From Verrucomicrobiota bacterium (GTDB lineage: Bacteria > Verrucomicrobiota > Verrucomicrobiia > Limisphaerales > SIBE01), in contig JAIPJX010000020.1 of assembly GCA_021733945.1 (NCBI GenBank), forward strand, positions 1 to 46,743: a stretch of DNA of 46,743 bases, given 5' to 3'. Both the position numbers and the translations under genes were made by a program. The notes below the pieces were generated by a model. It saw only the letters and a list, made by a program, of their open reading frames with translations, ran no database searches and had not been told where the DNA came from. This document shows, piece after piece, positions 7,533-15,930 of the stretch (its first letter is position 1; each line of letters begins with the position of its first letter).

Positions 7533-9086
7533 TCACTCGCTCCTGAGTCGGAAGAACCCGGCCGGACCGGTCGTGGGCATCTCTACGGAACCCGAACCGT
7601 TGACGTCGGTCCACTGGGGCGGAAAGACGGCCGGGCTCGACTGCAACACGGTGCCAGCCGGCACGGTCAGTTTCAGACTCTTCCTCTCAATGAAATCATG
7701 GAGAAGAAATGGCTTGAAATGAGATTCGGGATCCCGTGCCACCGAAAAGTAGTTGTAGGCGATGGGGCCCTGACTGTAATTGATACTTATCCCGGACCTG
7801 CCGCCCTTCCGGAACAGGGTGGCTTCATTCTGAATGATTTGGGGCTTGGCTGGCATCGGCTGTCCGGCCTGCCAGACGGAGGCAGAAACCGTATAACTGC
7901 CATTGCCGTTTACCACTTCCTGTATATCCAATTGAAGAACCACTGGCTTGGAAAGATCGAGGCTTACTCTATATTGCTGCCCATATTGAAAAGTTGAATC
8001 CAGAAAGAGCCGTGCTGTTTGCTCACCTGAAAAGGCACCATCAGGGTAGATTCCTGCTACGTACATACCTGTTTCGCTCTGGTGGGCCCAGATACCGACC
8101 CTCTCCACCCGGCTGACAGCTGTGGCCCCTGGTGGCTTCAAGCTGAATTCACTTCTTATGGAGATGGGGCCCTGGCTGGACCGGGAGTTCCGCAACAGTG
8201 TAGCGTCATCCGGCGCCCTCGATACGATAAGATGTCCCGCGGAAACCTCCGAGGTCGCCTTGGCGGGTTCATGAAACTTTGACCAGACAACCGGCTCTCC
8301 GTCCGTCGGATCACCGTCGCTGAAGTCGTCGAGGAACGGAACCACCGGACCGGTTGGGATCTGGTTCAGAGAGTCTCCGATCCGAATCGCATCGTAGGAG
8401 CGCACCGCGAATTGGGTGATCCCAGGGCTGGCTTCGATGCCGAGGAGCGAGGGAGGATAATCGTGCTTCGAGGTGCCCGTGAGTTGCGGCGCGGAAGGCT
8501 TCTCTTCCCCGGTCTTCCAAACCGTGAGACTCAAGGTGCGTCCGACCACGTCGAATTGCACACTGACATCCGAGGCAAAGATATCGATGGGGATAACCGC
8601 GGACATCTTGAGCTCAGCATTGTCACCGATTTCAATATAGTTACTGCGGACGCTTCCGTGATAGGAGACACCGTCAGCGGCGGTATGCGACCACACGGTC
8701 AGCATACCTGTCTCGGCATTTCCTTTCAGGGCTCGCATCTGCGTGCGGATGGAAACATCACCCACAGCGTTATACGTGGACGAATAACATCCCTGGCCCC
8801 GGGTTCCCGAGGTGTTCATCACTAAAGAGCCGTCAACCACCACGGGGGTCCCCGCGCCGCGATACGCATTCCACTTGACCGGACTGTGATCGTCGGCGTT
8901 CCCGTCCTCGAAATCCTCCAGGAAGAACGGCACCTCGGCCGCCGCTCCGACGGTGCGGATGGCCAGGAACGCTAGGATCAAGGCGAGACTCAGATGGATT
9001 CCAAAGAGGCTGGTGGGGCGAGTCTGGGGGAGGACTTTCTTTGCCACTCGCCTTGGTTTCGATTGAAGGGATATTGGTTCTGTCAT
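7533..9086 (-). CDS. Large exported protein with two repeated beta-sandwich-like modules
   Basis: The 517-residue product has a long basic N-region and a membrane-spanning signal (LSLALILAFLAIRTVGAAAE, about 32-52). Two similar modules follow. The first opens PFFLEDFEDGNADDHSPVKW and the second PFLDDFSDGDPTDGEPVVW, about 195 residues apart; each continues as beta-rich sequence ending in a strand with a YD/YFSVA-type motif. This resembles LamG/concanavalin-like modules. The C-terminus (about 475-517) ends GPAGFFRLRSE, a tail seen on many verrucomicrobial secreted proteins. No catalytic motif is recognisable; a binding or surface role is likely. Upstream of its start lies the debris region, and downstream are two hairpins. 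It may be cell-surface or extracellular; no sorting signal of the PEP-CTERM type is visible. Confidence 0.75.
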   Translation of the reverse strand: MTEPISLQSKPRRVAKKVLPQTRPTSLFGIHLSLALILAFLAIRTVGAAAEVPFFLEDFEDGNADDHSPVKWNAYRGAGTPVVVDGSLVMNTSGTRGQGCYSSTYNAVGDVSIRTQMRALKGNAETGMLTVWSHTAADGVSYHGSVRSNYIEIGDNAELKMSAVIPIDIFASDVSVQFDVVGRTLSLTVWKTGEEKPSAPQLTGTSKHDYPPSLLGIEASPGITQFAVRSYDAIRIGDSLNQIPTGPVVPFLDDFSDGDPTDGEPVVWSKFHEPAKATSEVSAGHLIVSRAPDDATLLRNSRSSQGPISIRSEFSLKPPGATAVSRVERVGIWAHQSETGMYVAGIYPDGAFSGEQTARLFLDSTFQYGQQYRVSLDLSKPVVLQLDIQEVVNGNGSYTVSASVWQAGQPMPAKPQIIQNEATLFRKGGRSGISINYSQGPIAYNYFSVARDPESHFKPFLLHDFIERKSLKLTVPAGTVLQSSPAVFPPQWTDVNGSGSVEMPTTGPAGFFRLRSE

Positions 9087-9164
9087 GTGCTTTGTGCGTT
9101 TATTGATTCTGTTGTTCTGTGTTACGAGGCCTTCGGCAACCGTTCCGCATTTTTCCAGACGGCC

Positions 9165-9289
9165 CGCTACTCATTTCTTCACCAAACCTGGGAACCGTAC
9201 TACAAAGAATTTTTAATGCTGGCATCCGACTCCTCTGGATTTGGCATCCATATGCAATTAACGCCTTGACTCTCTCCCTCATGGAGTCA
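9165..9289. repeat. 125-bp direct repeat, left copy
   Basis: Bases 9165-9289 are nearly identical to 11365-11489 (three differences noticed by eye), both beginning CGCTACTC and ending CTCATGGAGTCA. The copies are offset by exactly 2200 bp and in the same orientation. They enclose the lectin, DUF4062, ATPase and IS66 pieces. The right end carries a small dyad (TGACTC and GGAGTCA). Confidence 0.93.
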
Positions 9290-9500
9290 CCCAATGGCGA
9301 GGGTCCCATCCCCGGTGCCAATACCGGTCCCGAATACACGAATTGGGCGGTCGGAGAACCCAACGATTGTGGCGGCGTTGAAGATCACCTGGCTCTTGGA
9401 CGATTTGCCAATGAGCCGGCATGGGGCTTCGACGGTTCACTCTGGAACGACGAGGGCTGTGGAGTCGATGCGGAAGGCACCGGGATCGGGGGCTTCATAA
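9281..9500 (+). pseudogene. Fragment of a C-type lectin-like domain gene
   Basis: The frame reads YTNWAVGEPND, then a VED motif, a WGFDGSLWNDEG segment and GGFI. This is the second half of a C-type lectin-like domain (the W.GEPN and WND signatures). There is no signal peptide, no first half and no proper end: upstream is the 125-bp repeat and downstream the frame runs into DUF4062 sequence. It is best read as a 3'-domain remnant joined to unrelated DNA. Genuine expression is unlikely. Confidence 0.6.
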
Positions 9501-9535
9501 GCATGGACCTCATCCGATGCCCTTTCATCCGATCT

Positions 9536-9765
9536 CACCCCGTCTCCGCCCGGTCATCCGGGTGTTTGTCAGCTCGACGTTCAGCGAGATGAAACAGGAG
9601 CGGAACGTTTTGGAGGCCGATGGTTTTTCCAAACTGGAACAGCTCAGTCAGCGCCAGGGGGGGCAGTTCCAAGCGATTGATCTGCGCTGGGGCGTCTCGA
9701 CTGAAGCTGGGCTGGATCACCGGACGATGCGGATCTGTTTTGACGAACTGCGGCGGAGATCCCTC
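9536..9765 (+). pseudogene. Truncated 5' part of a DUF4062 gene
   Basis: Translation gives VIRVFVSSTFSEMKQERNVL, then QAIDLRWGVSTEAGLDH and a CFDELRR motif. That is the diagnostic N-terminal DUF4062 domain normally heading large NACHT/TPR/WD40 proteins. After about 80 residues the homology stops and the reading frame continues into the ATPase gene without a stop. The remainder of the DUF4062 protein is missing, so this is a relic, or a domain accidentally fused in frame to the ATPase. Confidence 0.7.
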
Positions 9766-9813
9766 CCCCATGAGGTGCTTGCAAAATCACCACGGACCGG
9801 TGAATATCTCACC

Positions 9814-11043
9814 ATGATTCGGCGGAACATTGGAGATGCGGTCCGGCAAGCACTGGCTGACACGCCGGTGGTGCTGCTCAACGGCGCGCGGCAGACGGGC
9901 AAGACCACCTTGGCTCAGGCGCTGGCTGAAAAGGATGGCGCGCAATACTTCACGCTGGACGATGCCGCCACGCTCGCGCTCGCCGCCGGCGATCCGTCCG
10001 GGTTCATTCGCAACCTCAGTGGCCCGGTGGTACTCGACGAAATCCAGAAAGCGCCCGACCTGTTTCCCGCCATCAAGCTCGCGGTGGACAAGGACCGCCA
10101 ACCCGGACGTTTCCTCCTGACGGGTTCGGCCAACGTGTTGACGTTGCCCAGATTGTCTGAGTCGCTGGCCGGGAGGATGGAGGTCATTCCGTTATTTCCG
10201 TTCTCACCCGGCGAACTGGAAGGCCGGCGCGAGAAATTTGTGGTGCGGTTGTTCGACGGCACGGTTGCGAAGGCCAAACGGATTTCCACCCAGGATGATC
10301 TTGCAGCACGGCTGGTTCGCGGTGGTTATCCCGAAGCTGTCCAGCGCCCAGATGATGGACGCCGGGCGGCGTGGTTCGCTTCCTATATTTCCACAATCCT
10401 GCACCGGGACGTGCGTGACCTGGCGCGGGTGGATGCGCTGCACGCCTTGCCGAACCTGCTCAAGCTGCTGGCGGCCCGCACCTCCGGTTTGCTCAATCTC
10501 GCCGATGTGGGCCGTGACGCCGGTTTGCCGTACACGACTCTGACCCGCTACCTGGCCTTGCTGGAAACGGTCTTTCTCGTTCATCGCCTGCCCGCTTGGT
10601 CGCCGAATCTGGGCAAACGCCTGGTCAAAGCCGCCAAGCTTCATCTGGTGGACACCGGCCTGGCTTGTCACCTCGTCGGCGCGGATGCCCGGCGATTGGG
10701 CGAGGACCGCTCGCTGTTTGGGCGAATGCTGGAGACGTTTGTCGTGGGTGAACTTCGGAAACAGATTTCCTGGAGCGCCCCGCAAACCTCACTGTGTCAT
10801 TTCCGAACCGCTGCCGGATCGGAGGTGGACGTGGTGATGGAACAACCTGACGGCTCGGTCGCCGGTGTTGAAGTCAAGGCCAGCGCCAGCGTCGCCGCGT
10901 CGGATTTCGCGGCACTCCAAGCATTGCGTGATCAACTCGGCAGGAAATTTGTCTCCGGCGCGGTGTTATACACGGGTGACCAGGTCATTCCATTCGGCGA
11001 CAAGCTCTGGCTTATTCCATTGGCGGCCTTGTGGGCGGAGTGA
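9814..11043 (+). CDS. AAA ATPase with C-terminal DUF4143 (DUF4143 family ATP-binding protein)
   Basis: This is a 409-residue protein of typical family length. Residues near 20-40 hold the Walker A loop (LLNGARQTGKTTLAQAL); Walker B is VVLDEIQKAPDLF; then LTGSANVLTLPRLSESLAGR, the sensor-like segment that marks this family, followed by FPFSPGE. The C-terminal half has the DUF4143 region (winged helix and a PD-(D/E)XK-like fold): LHLVDTGLACHL, LGRMLETFVVGEL-like sequence and SEVDVVME, VEVKAS. The family is widespread and often mobile; its role is unclear, with proposed links to toxin-antitoxin-like or defence functions. The ATG at 9814 matches the usual N-terminus (MIRR); the frame is open upstream through DUF4062 sequence, so a longer fusion product from 9421 cannot be excluded. 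It is the only intact gene between the 125-bp repeats. Confidence 0.88.
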   Translation: MIRRNIGDAVRQALADTPVVLLNGARQTGKTTLAQALAEKDGAQYFTLDDAATLALAAGDPSGFIRNLSGPVVLDEIQKAPDLFPAIKLAVDKDRQPGRFLLTGSANVLTLPRLSESLAGRMEVIPLFPFSPGELEGRREKFVVRLFDGTVAKAKRISTQDDLAARLVRGGYPEAVQRPDDGRRAAWFASYISTILHRDVRDLARVDALHALPNLLKLLAARTSGLLNLADVGRDAGLPYTTLTRYLALLETVFLVHRLPAWSPNLGKRLVKAAKLHLVDTGLACHLVGADARRLGEDRSLFGRMLETFVVGELRKQISWSAPQTSLCHFRTAAGSEVDVVMEQPDGSVAGVEVKASASVAASDFAALQALRDQLGRKFVSGAVLYTGDQVIPFGDKLWLIPLAALWAE

Positions 11044-11065
11044 AATACGCCCCAGAAGCCAACCA

Positions 11066-11098
11066 CACCCCGTGTCCGCCCGGTCATCCGAGTGTTTG
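11066..11098. repeat. Short duplicate of the DUF4062 gene start
   Basis: Thirty-one of 33 bases match 9536-9568, the start of the DUF4062 fragment (shared core TCCGCCCGGTCATCCG). It lies directly after the ATPase gene and stops at the junction with the IS66 remnant, so the ATPase is bracketed by two copies of the same DUF4062 sequence, 1530 bp apart. Confidence 0.75.
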
Positions 11099-11250
11099 AG
11101 CATGTAGCCGATGGTTGAGCCCAGGCCTGAGTTGGGTTCAACGCGTTTGCCATCGATTTGATCCCGCATCCAGACCCGCAGGCTTTCCATCACGGGCTGG
11201 CTGTGGGTTTGATGGTGAACCAGGCGCTCAACCGCCGGGCCACGGACTGC
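11099..11250 (-). pseudogene. IS66-family transposase remnant
   Basis: The minus strand reads AVERLVHHQTHSQPVMESL, then RVWMRDQIDGKRVEPNSGLG and STIGYMLKH. This is the C-terminal part of an IS66-type transposase (consensus around HSQPLLDALRAWL and LGKAIGYALNHW). Only about 50 residues remain; the junction to the DUF4062 duplicate replaces the expected WDALTR. No inverted repeats of an intact element are visible. Bases 11251-11364 show no other feature. Confidence 0.65.
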
Positions 11251-11364
11251 AGTTGGGGATGGATGTCATGAGTCGGGAGCGTTGAAGTTGTCATCGTTCG
11301 CTGCCAACCTTAGCGGGAACCGAAAACCGTGTTACGCACGTTTCCCGACGCATCACAGATCACT

Positions 11365-11489
11365 CGCTACTCCTTTCTTCACCAAACCTGGGAACCGTAC
11401 TACAAAGAGTTTTTAATGCTGGCATCCGACTCCTCTGGATTTGGCATCCATATGCAATTAACGCCTTGATTCTCTCCCTCATGGAGTCA
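11365..11489. repeat. 125-bp direct repeat, right copy
   Basis: This is the partner of 9165-9289, in the same orientation. It is followed by 150 bases of non-coding sequence containing a poly-G tract before the transporter gene. Confidence 0.93.
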
Positions 11490-11521
11490 ATCTGTACACG
11501 CAAACCGTTCCCTCAGTTTCT

Positions 11522-11534
11522 GGGGGGGGGGGGG
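11522..11534. repeat. Homopolymer tract of 13 G
   Basis: An uninterrupted run of 13 G lies 107 bases upstream of the transporter start codon. Such tracts slip readily in replication and can alter promoter spacing; they are also frequent assembly-error sites. Confidence 0.85.
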
Positions 11535-11640
11535 ATGGAAACCCACAGATCTCGCGCGCACCCGGCGACACTCAGATCGAGTTCCAGGAGGCGGTTTCGA
11601 ACTTGCCCATCGAATTCCGGGGCATGGGTCGGGTAAAAAA

Positions 11641-13194
11641 ATGGCAACGATGTCTGAATCCGCGGGTCCTTCCAGAGAACCCGAATGGGCCGTGGGGTCC
11701 GTTCCGGCGTCTTTGATATCCCGAAACCCGGCCGCCTGGCTGGCTTTGTTTGGGCCGGGGGCGATCATGGCTTCCCTGACGATTGGCTCCGGGGAGTTGA
11801 TTTTTTCCTCGCGTGGCGGGGCCATCTTCGGATATCGGCTCCTTTGGTTTTTCTCCCTGGTCCTGATTCTGAAATGGGCCCTGGTTTTCGCAACGGCACG
11901 GCACATGATCCTCAGTGGTGCCCATCCGCTGCAGCGCTGGATGGATCTTCCGGGGCCAAGAGGGTGGTTGCCGATCGTCTTTCTCATGCTCGGCCTGGTG
12001 TGTTTTCCAATCTGGGTCAGTTTTCACGCCGGAACGGTCGGAACCCTCCTGGCGGCACTCACCGGTACCCAGGGCATGGCGAACGGAGGTGGGCATTTTG
12101 TGTGGGGAGGAGGTGTCCTTGTGGCGGTCTTGGGATTGGCGCTCACGGGTGGGTATTCAAGGCTGGAGCGGATTCAGATCGGCATCGTGATTGTCATGCT
12201 GATCTCGGTGGTTGCCTCGCTTTTTCTGTTGAACCCGGACTGGTGGGAGCTTCTCAGGGGGCTTCTGGTTCCCCAGGCGATTGTTTATCCGGATTGGATC
12301 GCAGGGGATCCCAGGTTCGCCAACCGCCCTGTCTGGGTCGAGGCCATGACCTATGTGGGGGTTGTTGGCGGTTCGGGTTACGACTATCTGGCCTACACCT
12401 CTTACCTGCGTGATAAACGCTGGGGCCTGGCAGGGAGTCCGATCCTTGGGCGGCAGGAACTGGGTGCACTGGGCGGGGAACGGGTGCGGACTCTCGGGCT
12501 TTGGGTGCGGGCACCGTTGATCGATTGCACGCTCAGTTTTGCCGCTGTGCTTCTGTTTAGTGCGGTTTTTGTGGCGTGCGGCGCGGTGATCCTGGAACCG
12601 CAGCACCGGGTCCCCGCCGGGACGACGTTGCTGACGTTGCAGGCGGAGTTCGTCACGGGAAACTTCCCCTGGCTGAGGTGGGTCTATTTCCTGGGAGCCT
12701 TCCTGGCGATGCTCGGCACCCTGTACGGGACCGTCGAAGTGGCTCCGACAGTGGTCCGCGAGTTGCGGGGGCTCTGGAGCGGGGATCGTTCTTTGGAGAA
12801 TGACCAGAAGATGCGGCGCCTGACCGTTGCCTGGGTAGGGGGCGGGGCGTTCCTGGTTCTGGTGGGCAGCCTGACGTATTGCCTGTTGAACGAAGCGGGT
12901 GGAACCCCTCCTGGACTGGTGGCGATTCTGACGCCCGCCAATCTCTTCACGGGCGTTCTGGCGTGCGGCTTGATTTGCCTGACCAGTCCGTGGTCGGATC
13001 GGAGGTTCCTTCCCGGGGCACTGCGCATGCACTGGGCATTGAGCGGACTGAATCTGGTGGCGGGTGTCGGTTTTTTGGCCCTGGGACTCAAGGCCTACTG
13101 GGATCACAGCGGGTGGGTGTCCTACAGTCTTCTCCTGGGAACCGTATTCGTGGGTTGGGTGGCGGCGTGGATTCTTGGGCAATGGAAACGGTGA
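11641..13194 (+). CDS. Nramp-like inner-membrane transporter
   Basis: A 517-residue polytopic membrane protein with roughly 11-12 hydrophobic segments. The first conserved block (GPGAIMASLTIGSGELIF, about residues 38-55) sits where Nramp proteins have GPG...DPGN; here the metal-binding Asp/Asn of helix 1 is replaced by IGSGE. Later blocks (YDYLAYTSYLRDKRWG; GTLYGTVEVAPTVVRELRG) fit the LeuT-fold Nramp layout. The substrate may therefore not be a divalent metal. The start is ATG 11641, with ATG 11650 an alternative. The gene ends one base before the stop codon of the convergent isomerase gene, so there is no intergenic spacer. A 13-G tract precedes it. Confidence 0.75.
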   Translation: MATMSESAGPSREPEWAVGSVPASLISRNPAAWLALFGPGAIMASLTIGSGELIFSSRGGAIFGYRLLWFFSLVLILKWALVFATARHMILSGAHPLQRWMDLPGPRGWLPIVFLMLGLVCFPIWVSFHAGTVGTLLAALTGTQGMANGGGHFVWGGGVLVAVLGLALTGGYSRLERIQIGIVIVMLISVVASLFLLNPDWWELLRGLLVPQAIVYPDWIAGDPRFANRPVWVEAMTYVGVVGGSGYDYLAYTSYLRDKRWGLAGSPILGRQELGALGGERVRTLGLWVRAPLIDCTLSFAAVLLFSAVFVACGAVILEPQHRVPAGTTLLTLQAEFVTGNFPWLRWVYFLGAFLAMLGTLYGTVEVAPTVVRELRGLWSGDRSLENDQKMRRLTVAWVGGGAFLVLVGSLTYCLLNEAGGTPPGLVAILTPANLFTGVLACGLICLTSPWSDRRFLPGALRMHWALSGLNLVAGVGFLALGLKAYWDHSGWVSYSLLLGTVFVGWVAAWILGQWKR

Positions 13195-14094
13195 TCAGGG
13201 CATTTCGTGTTCGAGCATCTTGGCACGCAGAAACAAGGCGGATTCGGCAATATCCTGAACCCCGGTCCTGGGATCGGGGCCGTCCTCGATCGAAATCCAC
13301 CCCTGAAACCCAGCCTGCTTGAGGATTGAAAAGATGCGGTCGTAATCGTTGAGACCGCGTCCGATGACCCCGTGGGTGAGAATCGTGGCATAGCCGGTGT
13401 GTGGGTTGGCTTCCACACGATGCAGGTCGTCCAGGTTGCCGCCCTGAAAAAAACGATCGCTGGCGTGCATGGTCCTGACCCGATGCTTGACCGCTTCAAG
13501 CATTTGGATTGGATCGTCTCCTGCGATGATGGCGTTGGAGGGATCGTAATTCACGCCGAACCAGTCCGAAGGGGGAATCCGGTTGAGCAGATCCAGAAAC
13601 ACGTCGATCTGCTGTGCGAACTCCGGGTATTGCCAGTAACCGTCCTTGTAATGGTTTTCGATGATCAGCGTGATTCGATTCTGTTCGGCAAAAGGGATCA
13701 ACTCCAGGATACATTCTTCGACCCATTTTAATCCGGTGTCCCGATCGATCTCCGGCCGGCGTTGTCCGGACAATACCCGGCAATAATTTATGCCGAGCCC
13801 GACGCAGGCCCGGATGGCCTGTTTCTGTGCCTCGATTTCCGCTTTTCGTTCCGCGAGCGATGGTTTTGTGAAATCGGACGAATAACACATCATCGGAATG
13901 GACCGTCCCTGCGCCGCAACGCGTCTCCGGATCCGGTCCCATTCCGTGGGGTTGTCGCGAGGGGTAAACCCCCAGTAGAACTCGGTGCCGTCGACATCGA
14001 ACTGGAGGGACAGATCAAGCCATTGATCGACCGTCATGGTGCGGTTCACGCACAGGTCATCCAGGAAACATTTTGGGAACGCGGCGAGGGGCAT
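13195..14094 (-). CDS. Cytoplasmic sugar phosphate isomerase/epimerase-like TIM-barrel enzyme
   Basis: The 299-residue product has the AP endonuclease 2/xylose isomerase-like fold. Metal-site candidates appear in the expected order: Glu in LIIENHYKDGYW, Asp in GVNYDPSNAI, His in RVRTMHASDRF, and Glu in QGWISIEDGPDP near the C-terminus. It has no signal peptide, unlike the homologue at 1095. It is the last gene of a minus-strand run with a zinc dehydrogenase (45 bases upstream), an HPS-like enzyme, a beta-propeller protein and purine nucleoside phosphorylase, which suggests catabolism of a sugar or polyol. The precise substrate is unknown. Confidence 0.85.
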   Translation of the reverse strand: MPLAAFPKCFLDDLCVNRTMTVDQWLDLSLQFDVDGTEFYWGFTPRDNPTEWDRIRRRVAAQGRSIPMMCYSSDFTKPSLAERKAEIEAQKQAIRACVGLGINYCRVLSGQRRPEIDRDTGLKWVEECILELIPFAEQNRITLIIENHYKDGYWQYPEFAQQIDVFLDLLNRIPPSDWFGVNYDPSNAIIAGDDPIQMLEAVKHRVRTMHASDRFFQGGNLDDLHRVEANPHTGYATILTHGVIGRGLNDYDRIFSILKQAGFQGWISIEDGPDPRTGVQDIAESALFLRAKMLEHEMP

Positions 14095-14139
14095 GGCGTT
14101 GGGGAATCAGGTCGAATCTACGTGCGAGGGACGGCTGCT

Positions 14140-15183
14140 TCAGGCGTTCGGAGTCAGGATGGCCTTCACGTATTCCCCCGCGTGCATTTTCTCGAAGCAT
14201 TCGTGCCAGTCCTCGAGGCCGGCGGTGCGGTTGATCACCGGATCGAGGTTGATCTGACCGGAGGAAATCATTTGCAGAACGCGCTCCCAGATCGGCCAGT
14301 TGTGCGAGAAACTGCCCTGGAGCGTCACTGCTTTCTGCACGATGGGATCGATGTTAAATCCCATCGGTTGGGGGCCCCAGCCGACCTTGATGATCTGGCC
14401 GGCCGGTCGGATGGCGTTCATCGCCAGTTGCAGGCTGGGAGAAGCGCCGGTGGCGTCGATCACCACATCAACTCCGAAGCCGTCGCCCAGTTCCCTGACA
14501 TAGGGCAGGACTTCGTCCGCCAGCAGCGGGTGAGCGCCAAGTTCCACCGCCACCTTCAACCGGATGGCGTCGGCAGGCAGACCGCAGACAAGGACCCGTC
14601 CGGCACCGTTGATCCGAGCCATCATGGCGCAAAGCAGTCCGATGGGGCCGGGGCCGATCACCAGAACGGTGTCGCCCGGTCGAATGTGACCGTTCATGCA
14701 GACGGCGTTGTACGCCACGGAGCACGGTTCGGTCATGGCGGCTTTTACGAAGCTCAAGCCCTCGGGAATGCGATGCAGACAACGTTCGGGTACTTTGACG
14801 AAGCGGGTCATGGCACCGTTGACTCCGTATCCGAACCCGAGTCGATTCGGGTCAAGGTTGTACAAACCCCTTCGGGAATAGGGGGATTGTTCGTCGATCA
14901 CGGCGGCGGTTTCGCTCACCACCCGATCGCCTTCGGCGAAGGTCTTCACCTCACGGCCCGCTTCAACAATGGTGCCCGCGAATTCATGGCCGAGGATGCA
15001 GGGATAGTGGACGGTCCAGCTGATGGTGCCGGTCCATTGGTGGAGATCGCTGCCGCAGATGCTGGCTGCTTCCACGCGAAAGAGCACATCCCTGGGGCCG
15101 ATCTCTGGAATGGGCACATCGCGCAGTTCCACACTTCCGGGTTTGAGTCCGTAGTTTACCAGTCCGGGCATGGTCTTGCTCAT
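14140..15183 (-). CDS. Zinc-dependent medium-chain alcohol/polyol dehydrogenase
   Basis: This is a 347-residue MDR-family oxidoreductase. Catalytic-zinc ligands are visible: C43 in ICGSDLHQW, H66-E67 in GHEFAG, and Glu in TEPCSVAYNAV. The nucleotide-binding loop is VIGPGPIGLL. The four-cysteine structural zinc lobe is absent, being replaced by an ETAAVIDEQSPYSRRG segment, a variant known within threonine/sorbitol dehydrogenase-like proteins. It probably oxidises a sugar alcohol or similar with NAD(P). Its ATG overlaps the stop of the upstream HPS-like gene by four bases (ATGA), a sign of translational coupling, so the two enzymes likely act in one pathway. Confidence 0.88.
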   Translation of the reverse strand: MSKTMPGLVNYGLKPGSVELRDVPIPEIGPRDVLFRVEAASICGSDLHQWTGTISWTVHYPCILGHEFAGTIVEAGREVKTFAEGDRVVSETAAVIDEQSPYSRRGLYNLDPNRLGFGYGVNGAMTRFVKVPERCLHRIPEGLSFVKAAMTEPCSVAYNAVCMNGHIRPGDTVLVIGPGPIGLLCAMMARINGAGRVLVCGLPADAIRLKVAVELGAHPLLADEVLPYVRELGDGFGVDVVIDATGASPSLQLAMNAIRPAGQIIKVGWGPQPMGFNIDPIVQKAVTLQGSFSHNWPIWERVLQMISSGQINLDPVINRTAGLEDWHECFEKMHAGEYVKAILTPNA

Positions 15184-15890
15184 GATCGTGAGTCCTTTCC
15201 GATGTCTCCATAGGCGTGCACCCGGGAGCAGATTTCGCGCAGCACGGCCTCGATGTCGCCGGCGGCGGCCTGGAACGATCCGGAATCAATTGCCAGAGGT
15301 GCGCCAATGACGACAAGGGGCGCGCCGTAGCCTGGCGTTTGGATCGCCTGTTCAATGGTTAAACCGCCAACGGCCTGCACCGGCACCTGCACGGCCGCGA
15401 CCACTTCGCGGAGTCTGTCGAGCGGTGTATCCACGGGCAGTCCGCGTTCGCGGCGCAGGTTGCGATGGTCGTATCCGATGTGATGAATGATGAAATCGCA
15501 GCCCGCATCCTCAAGAAAACGTGCGCCTTCAACCGGGTCCGGCATTCCCAGGTTGTCGCCCATGACCTTGATGCCGAGATCCGCACCGGCCTTGACCGCC
15601 AGTTCGATGGTTTCGCGATGCGCCTGGCCCATCACCACCACGTGGGTCGCTCCGGCTTTTGCCATGAGCTCGGCTTCCAGCCAGCCGCCGTCCATGGTCT
15701 TCAGATCGGCCACGATCGGGGTGCCTGGAAACGCCCGGCGCAGTTCACGCACCCCGTTCATGCCTTCGGCGATGATCAAGGGGGTGCCCGCCTCAAGCCA
15801 GTCGACTCCGGCGCGCAGGGCTTTTGCGGCGGTGTCGAGGGACTCGGGAATGCTCACCAGATCGAGAGAGATTTGAACAATGGTTTTCAA
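15180..15890 (-). CDS. HPS/KGPDC-like enzyme of the OMP decarboxylase superfamily
   Basis: About 236 residues form a TIM barrel like 3-hexulose-6-phosphate synthase and 3-keto-L-gulonate-6-phosphate decarboxylase. The family motif DxKxxD appears as ADLKTMDGGWLEAELM; further family-like pieces are AGATHVVVMGQAH, the FIIHHIGYD strand and a VVIGAPLA phosphate-binding-type end. The reaction would be aldol cleavage/formation or decarboxylation of a phosphorylated sugar. No 6-phospho-3-hexuloisomerase partner lies next to it, so formaldehyde fixation is not implied. The frame is open to 15956 (GTG), but those first 22 codons overlap the upstream gene and are not family-like; I chose TTG at 15890, with moderate trust. 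It ends in a four-base overlap with the dehydrogenase gene. Confidence 0.75.
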   Translation of the reverse strand: MKTIVQISLDLVSIPESLDTAAKALRAGVDWLEAGTPLIIAEGMNGVRELRRAFPGTPIVADLKTMDGGWLEAELMAKAGATHVVVMGQAHRETIELAVKAGADLGIKVMGDNLGMPDPVEGARFLEDAGCDFIIHHIGYDHRNLRRERGLPVDTPLDRLREVVAAVQVPVQAVGGLTIEQAIQTPGYGAPLVVIGAPLAIDSGSFQAAAGDIEAVLREICSRVHAYGDIGKDSRS

Positions 15891-15930
15891 ATTGGAATGT
15901 GTGGAAATAGACAGAGCAGGGGGAGTTCTG

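Noticed and set aside
6870-7997. 375-codon plus-strand open frame
   Set aside because: It runs through the kinase 3' end, the zinc-ribbon gene antisense and the antisense of the beta-sandwich gene; composition is that of a GC-rich shadow frame.
9165-11489. Integron cassette or CRISPR array
   Set aside because: Only two long repeats are present, with no regular spacers, and no attC-type GTTRRRY/RYYYAAC pair was found at the ends.
13762-15213. 483-codon plus-strand open frame
   Set aside because: It is antisense to the dehydrogenase and isomerase genes, which have clear family motifs.
15180-15890. Ribulose monophosphate formaldehyde-fixation pathway
   Set aside because: The HPS-like gene has no 6-phospho-3-hexuloisomerase beside it and the superfamily includes decarboxylases with the same motifs.
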